Source: Lotus japonicus (Eukaryota; Streptophyta; Magnoliopsida; Fabales; Fabaceae). From it: 64,000 bases of DNA. Both the position numbers and the translations under genes were made by a program. Shown here in pieces: positions 56,810-64,000 of this stretch; position 1 is the first letter of the stretch; every line of letters starts with the position of its first letter. Below the pieces are notes generated by a model. It was not told the origin of the DNA. It saw only the letters and a list, made by a program, of their open reading frames with translations, and searched no databases. Where the stretch lies: contig NC_080042.1 in NCBI RefSeq assembly GCF_012489685.1, positions 53,806,066-53,870,065 on the forward strand. Direction: 5' to 3'.

Positions 56810-58321
56810 TGTCGCAACCGGGGTCGCGGCGGGACGGCGAATAACAGTTTTGAAATCAGAAGTGTCGCCACCAATATTTATTAACATGGAAAACATTGGA
56901 AAATCCATAGAAAATGGTTTTTGAAACCAAATCCAGATCCGGGAGTCGATTACGTGAGGGGAAGGTATTAGCATCCCACAACGCCCATTTATAAAACGGC
57001 ACCTCTAATTAATTGTGCAAGATATTATAGCTTTAAAAATATTTGTTTCACCCCAAAATGAAATTTCCTTTTATTATTTAAGTAATATTCTAATTAACTA
57101 TTTCACCAACTGAATACCTTTTTTATTGTTTTAATTATTTTATTATCATTTTGAAAAATGAAGATTGTAGCTTAAAAAAAAACAAAATGCCTACTTATTA
57201 GTCACGTCTGCTACCACTTGGGATTTTGTTTTACTTCTAATAATATATAATATAATAATAAAAACAACATCTAACGAAGTTAACAATTAAAAAAAAAAAC
57301 TTATCCTAAGAAAGAAAAAAAAAGAAACTGACTGAAAGAGTAGTGGCGAAGTGCAGCGGCGGAGACAATGAAAACAGGGGAAGAGGTGCGAACTTAATTT
57401 GACAAAAATTTGAATTCAATTGGAGTGGTTCATACACACTTAATCATTTTGTTCTTCCTTTCTCTATCTATAGTACTGTAAAATTCGGTTTTTCATTCGG
57501 ATTGTATTTGATTTTATTATCCATGCTCAACAATTTGATTACAAAGTTTGATCACTATGAACATATAGGGGTTGAAAATCACAGAGATACATGTGAGTTT
57601 GCAGTGTTACAATAATTTGTGCAAAGGTGAGATAAGAAAATGAAGAAAGACAACAATTACTTGGTGATAGAACCAGTTGCAATTAATTTCCTTTCCACTG
57701 CTCAGTGACCAAGCTCTCCTCCTCAGCCCTATCTATCTCAACACTCTGTTCTGATTTTTTCTTCAATATTCTGGTCGTGTTTCCTCCTCCCCCCCCTTTT
57801 ACACTGCCAATTCTCTCCCTTTATATAGAAGATGGGACTTTGAACATTGGCAAAATAGCAAACGGTGCATTTATTTCTCCACTTGATATCCTTGACTTTG
57901 GTTTCTTGATCTGGTATGCTGCAAAGCTTTGACAATGGAGCTGCTTGAAGCAGCAAACTTGGACCTTTTGAACAATGGGATTGGACTCCTTGGATTCTAT
58001 GCCAACTTGAAATTTTGCTGCTCCTCCATTCCCACGTATTTTTCATTCTATTCTTTTCTTCAAATGCTTCCAGGATATGCTTACTAGTGGTTGCAAGTAG
58101 TTTGGAAAGCATTTGATGAGATCCAAACTTTCAACAGCAAATCTTCAACTTCACCAGCATATCTTTAGGCCTCAAGGCTAGGACATAGCATGCAAGACAA
58201 GTGATGCGCATGCACCTAAAAGCTTTTTTCTTTTTTTTTTTTATAAAATTGAAATAAGAGAAATTTGAACAAAATTATAATTAGAAAAAGATAAAAAGGG
58301 TAGGATAAAATTAGGCGTTCA
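56810..58321 (-). repeat. LTR of the Ogre-type element, 1,512 bp
   Basis: On the minus strand it starts TGAACGCC (58,321) and ends TTGCGACA (56,810). A TATA box CTATATAAAGGG lies at 57,817-57,828 (minus). It has a polypurine tract and pol on its upstream side and a primer-binding site on its downstream side. The 124-codon minus frame at 57,738-58,112 has no domain. Confidence 0.8.
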
Positions 58322-58338
58322 CAGTTGCCCCTCTTTAC
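58322..58338 (-). promoter_or_regulatory. Polypurine tract of the Ogre-type element
   Basis: The minus strand reads AAAGAGGGGCAACTG immediately before the LTR start TGAACGCC. Confidence 0.75.
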
Positions 58339-58457
58339 TTATTATTTTACATAGAAAATATGAGAAATAAATGTTTCCATATAGCTATGGTAAAATAAAA
58401 GTAAAGACATGAACTCTAATTTTATCCAATAGCAAAGAAGGAATATATGTCCAAAAG

Positions 58458-59935
58458 AAGATTAAACCTCGAAGGGGCACGAGGTCCTGTTGCCAAACCT
58501 GTAGGGGCACGAGGCCCAGCTGAAAAAAAAAAAAAAACTGTAGGGACACGAGGCCAAACTGCCGAAACATAATCTTGGAGGGGCACGGAGCCCTGCTGGA
58601 AATTAAACTCAGAGGGGCCCCGAGCCCAGCTGGAAATTAAACCTGGAGGGGCACGAAGCCCTGCTGAAAAATAAACCTGGAGGGGCACAGAGACCTGCGC
58701 GAAATTAAACCTGGAGGGGCACGGGGCCCAGCTGGAAATTAAACCTGGTGAGGGCATGGAACCCAACTGAAAAATAAACCTGGAGGGGCACAGAGCCCTG
58801 CTGAAAAATAAACCTGGAGGGACACAGAGCCCTGCTGGAAATTAAACCTGGAGGGGCACGGGGCCCAGCTGGAAATTAAACCTGGTGAGGGCATGGAACC
58901 CAACTGAAAAATAAACCTGGAGGGGCACGGGGCCTGCTGAAAAATAAACTTGGAGGGGCGTGGAGCCCTGCTGAAAAATAAACCTGGAGGGGCACGAGGC
59001 CCTGCTGAAAAATAAACCTGGAGAGGCGTGGAGCCCTGCTGAAAAATAAACCTGGAGGGGCGTGGAGCCCTGCTGAAAAATAAACCTGGAGGGGCACGGG
59101 GCCCTACTGGAAAATAAACCTGGAGGGGCGTGGAGCCCTACTTAAAAATAAACCTGGAGGGGCACTGAGCCTTGCTGGAAATTAAACCTGGAGGGGCGCG
59201 GAGCCCTACTGGAAAATAAACCTGGAGGGGCGTGGAGCCCTACTGAAAAAAAAACCTGGAGGGGCACTGAGCCCTACTGGAAAATAAACTTGGAGGGGCA
59301 CGGGGCCCTGCTGAACATTAAACCTGGAGGGGCATGGAGCCCTACTGAAAAATAAACCTGGAGGGGCACTGAGCCCTACTGGAAAAATAAACCTGGAGGG
59401 GCGTGGAGCCCTACTGAAAAATAAACCTGGAAGGGCACTGAGCCCTACTGGAAAATAAACCTGGAGGGGCACGGGGCCCTGCTGAAAATTAAACCAGGAG
59501 GGGCATGGAGCCCTACTGAAAAATAAACCTGGAGGGGCATGGAGCCCTGCTGAAAAATAAACCTGGAGGGGCACTGAGCCCTACTGGAAAATAAACCTTG
59601 AGGGGCGTGGAGCCCTACTGAAAAATAAACCTGGAGGGGCACTGAGCCCTACTGGAAAATAAACCTGGAGGGGCACGGGGCCCTGCTGAAAATTAAACCT
59701 GGAGGGGCATGGAGCCCTACTGAAAAATAAACCTAGAGGGGCACGGAGCCCTGCTGGAAATTAAACTTGGAGGGGCGCGGAGCCCAACTGGAAATTAAAC
59801 CTGGTGAGGGCATGGAGTCCTGCTGAGATAATCCTGGTGGGGCACAAAGCCTTGCTAAAAATTAAACCTGGTGGGGCATGAAGCCCTGTTGAAAAATAAG
59901 CCTAGAAGGGCACGAGGCTCTGTGGAAAAATGAGA
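58458..59935. repeat. 35-bp minisatellite in the Ogre 3' UTR, about 42 units
   Basis: The unit AACCTGGAGGGGCAC is followed by GAGCCCTGCTGAAAAATAA, with variants (CAC/GTG/CAT, TGCTG/TACTG, AAAAAT/GAAAAT/GAAATT). Longer blocks are reused: one four-unit block at about 58,711-58,790 recurs 140 bp later, and another around 59,320 recurs near 59,490 and 59,695. As 35 is not divisible by three, the minus strand is open in several frames over long stretches; I regard those as artefacts. Confidence 0.95.
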
Positions 59936-60952
59936 CAGACCGGACTCGAGGCTCTGAATTTGAGGATGATTTGTTGATGCAAAATGGTTGATGGGTTAAT
60001 GGATGTAATGACATGGAGATGTAATGATGCAAATGATGCAAAACTTTATAAATTTGGGATGATCTGTTTTTGTTTTTGTTTTTGTTTTTTTTTTTGTGTG
60101 AATTGTGATTCTTGTGACATCGGATGCCCCAGGATCCAAGGATGAGCTAGAACACGTCTTGATCAGTCTTCTGCTTTGTCTTGTAAGATATGCACTCCAA
60201 GTTAGGGTACCTTTTTAGCATGGTGCAGGTGACTCGTCATGAGATATAGCAGTGATCTTGACCATATTCATTAGGTGCTTTGCCAAATTTACCAGGATTA
60301 GTGGGTCAACATGCCAAAAGTAATTGTAAAAGAATTTTCAAATAAAAACAAGCTTCCCTTTAACGCATGCTCTCAATAAGATGCAAAATGAAACCAATGG
60401 TATCAAGAAGAACACACGACATCGTATTAAAAAGGGGTCATATTTACATACACAACTCGCTTATGAAGAAAATGTGTTCATATAGAGCGGAATGTAGTGG
60501 ATATATAGAAAGTGTACAAAAGGATCAGCATAAGAAAAAGGATGGTCAAGCGTTCAAAGGGATGCCCTCTTAGATGAACAATGCTAGCTTCACTTAATCA
60601 TGATTTTGAATACCCATTAACCAGCAAGATTTCCCCCATTTCATTTGATCCTCTGAAGCTTGAAGTTACTATGCAGAGACCTCATTTAACGACTTGAGAA
60701 TTCAACAACCTCAAATTGCCCAAGTCTGAGCATTAATTTTCCATGAGTTCTTCCTTGAGCAGACTCAAATTCCACCTAGGCCGCCTTCTCAGGTTTTCAA
60801 CCTAGTGTACTTGTGTGCCTTTTGTTTGACCTTAATTTTTGCCTGGGTCGCTCGTTCGAGTTTTCAACCCACCAGGTCGCTCTAATTTTTTCCTAAACCG
60901 CCTTTTCAGGTTTTCGATCTAGCAAGCTTTTTATTTTTTTCAAATTTTTTTT
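59936..60952 (-). other. Ogre 3' UTR between pol and minisatellite
   Basis: No coding domain. It contains a T-rich run (60,066-60,096) and two related pieces of TTTTCAACC/TTTTCGATC-type sequence at 60,790-60,930. A long untranslated region between pol and the 3' LTR is usual for Ogre/Tat elements. Confidence 0.6.
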
Positions 60953-63900
60953 CTAGGCATAGTACTTCTTGACCGAATCAGAGTTTATGGGGTGAGATAG
61001 GTCTTCGCCGTCCATGTTAGTGAGGACCAGAGCGCCTCCTGAGAATGCCCTTTTTACAACATAAGGCCCTTCATAGTTTGGGGTCCATTTTCCACGATGA
61101 TCCTTTTGAGTGGGCAAGATCTTCTTGAGGACTAAGTCTCCTTCTTGAAATTCTCGGGGGCGGACCTTCTTCTCAAAGGCTCACTTCATCCTCTGTTGGT
61201 ATAGCTGACCATGGCACAATGCATTTAGTCTCTTGCCTTCGATGAGATTTAGCTGATCATACCGAGCTCGGACCCATTCCGCTTCTTCCAACTTAGCCTC
61301 CATTAACACTCTCAATGAAGGGATTTCAATTTCAACTGGGAGGACGGCTTCCATTCCATACACCAAGGAGAACGGGGTTGCTCCGGTTGAAGTGCGCACT
61401 GAGGTACGATATCCGTGCAAGGCAAAGGGGAGCATGTCATGCCAATCCTTGTAGGTAACCACCATTTTCTGGATGATCTTTTTGATGTTCTTATTAGCAG
61501 CCTCAACTGCCCCATTCATCTTTGGGCGATATGGGGAGGAATTATGATGTTGGATTTTGAAATTGTCGCACAACTCTTTCATCAAATTGTTGTTCAGATT
61601 AGTGCCATTATCAGTGATGATCTTACTTGGGAGCCCATATCGACAAATCAACTCTTTCTTAATGAATCTCACCACCACATTCCTTGTAACACTTGCATAT
61701 GAGGCTGCTTCGACCCATTTGGTGAAATAGTCGATTGCCACCAAGATAAAACGATGCCCATTTGATGCTTTAGGTTCAATGGGTCCAATCACGTCCATGC
61801 CCCACATTGAGAATGGCCAAGGTGCTGTTAGGACATTCAGAGGCACCGGCGGAGCATTAATATTGTCGGCGTATGCCTGACATTTATAACACTTCTTCAC
61901 ATGATTAAAGCAATCTGTTTCCATAGTCAACCAGTAGTAGCCAGCTCTTAAGATCTTCTTTGCCATTGCATGCCCGTTCATGTGGGTTCCAAAAGAGCCT
62001 TCATGAATTTCATTGATAATTCTTTGTGCTTCTACTGCATCAACGCACCGGAGGAGAACAAGATCAAGATTTTTCTTATAGAGAACATCTCCATCAAGAA
62101 AGAAACTCGTTGCCAATCTCCTTAGGGTTCTTTTATCGTTTTCTGAAGCGCCTGGAGGATATTCCCTGCTTTGGATATAGCTTTTGATGTCCTGATACCA
62201 AGGCTTTCCATCGGGTTCTTCCTCTATAGCTTGACAATATGCCGGTTGATCTCGACTTTGGATTTTTATGAGTGGTACTTCCCCTTCCCGACTTATCTTA
62301 AACATTGAGGACAAGGTGGCTAGGGCATCAGCCAATTGATTCTCCTCACGATGGACATGGTGGAGAGTAACTTCGTCGAACCACTCCAACAATTCTTTGA
62401 TGTGGGCTTGATAAGGGACTAACTTGGCATCACGAGTCTCCCATTCTCCCTTTAATTGATGGATAACTAGGGCTGAGTCACCATAAACCTCGAGAATCTT
62501 TACCTTAGATTCTATGGCTGCTTTGATTCCCATAGCACATGCTTCATACTCTGCTATGTTGTTGGTACAGTTGAAACACAACCTGGCAGTCATTGGAATG
62601 TATTGGTTCTCAGGAGAAAATAGGATGGCTCCAATTCCGTGCCCCATTGTGTTGGAAGCACCATCAAACCATAGGATCCATTTATCTTGTTCTGAAGGAT
62701 TTTTCCCTTGAAAGAGTGCCATTATGTCTTCATCTGGGAAGTCGCATTGCATTGACTGATAATCATCCACAGGCAGGTGAGCCAAGAAATCTGCGAGAGC
62801 ACTGCCTTTGATTGCTTTTTGTGTGACATACACGATGTCGTATTCAGACAACAAAACTTGCCACCGGGCAATCCTTCCAGTAAGAGCGGGCTTTTCGAAA
62901 ATGTACTTGATCGGGTCCATTTTAGACACCAACCAAGTAGTGTGACTGAGCATGTATTGTCTCAAACGGCGGGCAGCCCAAGCTAGAGCACAACATGTTC
63001 GCTCTAACAGTGAGTATCTTGATTCACAGTCAGTTAACTTTTTGCTCAAGTAGTAGATAGCATGCTCTTTCCTTCCGGAACTATCATGTTGGCCTAGAAC
63101 ACAACCCATGGATTCGTCAAGTACTGTGAGATACATGATGAGAGGCCTACCTGCGACTGGTGGTACCAAGATTGGCGGATCTTGCAGGTACTGCTTTATT
63201 CTATCGAAAGCTTTTTGACACTTGTCGTTCCATTCTGTGGGTTGACTTTTGCGCAATAGCTTGAAGATTGGCTCACATATGGCAGTTAATTGGGCTATGA
63301 ATCGAGCTATGTAGTTTAATCTCCCAAGAAATCCACGAACTTCTTTTTCTGTGCGAGGAACTGGCATCTCTTGAATGCCTCGAACTTTGTTAGGGTCAAC
63401 CTCTATCCCCTTCTGACTGACTATAAAGCCTAACAAATTTCCAGATTTCACGCCGAAAGTACATTTTGCAGGGTTTATTCTCAGCCTGAACTTCCGCAAG
63501 CGTTCAAAGAGCTTCTGTAGATTAACGACATGGTCTTCTTCTGTCTTTGATTTTGCAATTATATCGTCTACATAAACTTCAATCTCCTTGTGCATCATAT
63601 CATGAAACAAAGCCACCATGGCCCTTTGGTAGGTTGCACCAGCATTCTTTAACCCGAATGACATTACCTTATAGCAAAAGGTTCCCCACGGTGTAATGAA
63701 TGTGGTCTTTTCTACATCTTCAGCAGCCATCTTGATTTGGTTGTACCCAGAGAAACCGTCCATAAAGGAGAAGAATTGGTGTTGAGCTGTGTTGTCCACC
63801 AGGACATCAATGTGAGGTAGTGGAAAGTCATCCTTAGGGCTGGCTCGATTCAGATCCCGGTAGTCGACACACATCCGCACCTTCCCATCTTTCTTAGGGA

Positions 63901-64000
63901 CTGGGACGACATTGGCAACCCACTGAGGGTATTTGGCCACAGCGAGGAAACCTGCATCAAACTGCTTTTTCACCTCGTCTCTGATTTTCAATGATACCTC
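60953..64000 (-). pseudogene. pol: Ogre-type pol: RT, RNase H, archaeal RNase H, integrase (partial)
   Basis: Runs off the right edge, so its N-terminus is missing. Counting from the Met at 63,991: the reverse transcriptase has CVDYRDLN, FMDGFSGYNQI and YVDD (140-143). The ordinary RNase H region follows (about 280-400). The second, archaeal-type RNase H is at about 438-560 (WFDGAS D443, E481, D505, D555). Integrase has an HHCC finger (H663, H670, C701, C704) and a DDE core (D733, D794, E830). The RT-RH-aRH-integrase order defines the Tat/Ogre group. A TGA at 61,181-61,183 (minus strand) stops it; the same frame then continues with KVRPREFQEGDLVLKK to a natural TAG at 60,953. The TGA stands where CGA (Arg) is expected, i.e. 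a C-to-T change at CpG. Confidence 0.9.

Noticed and set aside
58422..59642. Pro/Phe-rich minus-strand frames up to 122 codons in the 35-bp minisatellite
   Set aside because: A stop-poor repeat with a period not divisible by three is open in all frames; no independent evidence of coding.

Overview
This is a gene-poor, repeat-saturated stretch of nuclear DNA from a flowering plant. Almost every recognisable feature is a transposable element: Sirevirus-type Ty1/copia elements, very long-LTR Tekay/Del-like Ty3/gypsy elements, an Ogre/Tat-type Ty3/gypsy element with a second (archaeal-type) RNase H, a LINE remnant, a SINE, and CACTA, Mutator-like and hAT-like non-autonomous DNA elements. Abundant Ogre plus Sirevirus plus 4-kb-LTR chromoviruses suggests a eudicot, most likely a legume; that is an inference. 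I see no convincing single-copy host gene, rRNA, tRNA or CRISPR.

Layout. 1-8,400: a patchwork of small elements, each with target-site duplications (TSDs) or inverted ends: a CACTA MITE (397-3,495) broken by an LTR-like element (451-3,159), itself broken by a copia-like solo LTR (1,465-3,132) that carries a gypsy RNase H scrap; a SINE (3,707-3,841); a hAT-like MITE (4,708-4,907); a possible Pack-MULE (5,387-6,647); a GGGCCYGTTTG-ended MITE (7,787-8,370). 8,404-8,915 is the C-terminal part of a LINE ORF2, and the same reading resumes at 56,316.

8,916-56,315 is a nested nest. The LINE was hit by a gypsy LTR (TSD GGATT). That LTR took a solo LTR (10,114-13,617, TSD CATTC) and a Sirevirus (starts 13,857). 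The Sirevirus coding region was then broken three times, and the reading resumes after each insert: a solo gypsy LTR (16,009-21,416, TSD AGGAA; itself holding a 1.07-kb solo LTR, TSD ATCGC), a complete young Sirevirus on the minus strand (22,174-34,323, TSD GGTTT), and a Tekay-like complex (35,660-50,318, TSD GAACC) made of two near-identical LTRs plus one diverged LTR in opposite orientation. The outer Sirevirus ends in an LTR (54,370-55,224) that is followed by a second primer-binding site and a truncated second gag.

56,316-64,000: the end of the LINE remnant, then an Ogre-type element on the minus strand: leader, primer-binding site, LTR, polypurine tract, a long 3' untranslated region with a 35-bp minisatellite, and pol running off the right edge.

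The most notable items are (i) an antisense mini-gene (TATA box, 130-codon coiled-coil ORF, AATAAA) between the env-like ORF and the 3' LTR of the young Sirevirus; (ii) unrelated tandem arrays in different LTR subfamilies of one Tekay-like family, including a 60-bp monomer organised into a 181-bp higher-order repeat; (iii) two independent LTRs that have internal sequence on both sides. Family names rest on motifs read by eye, without database comparison.
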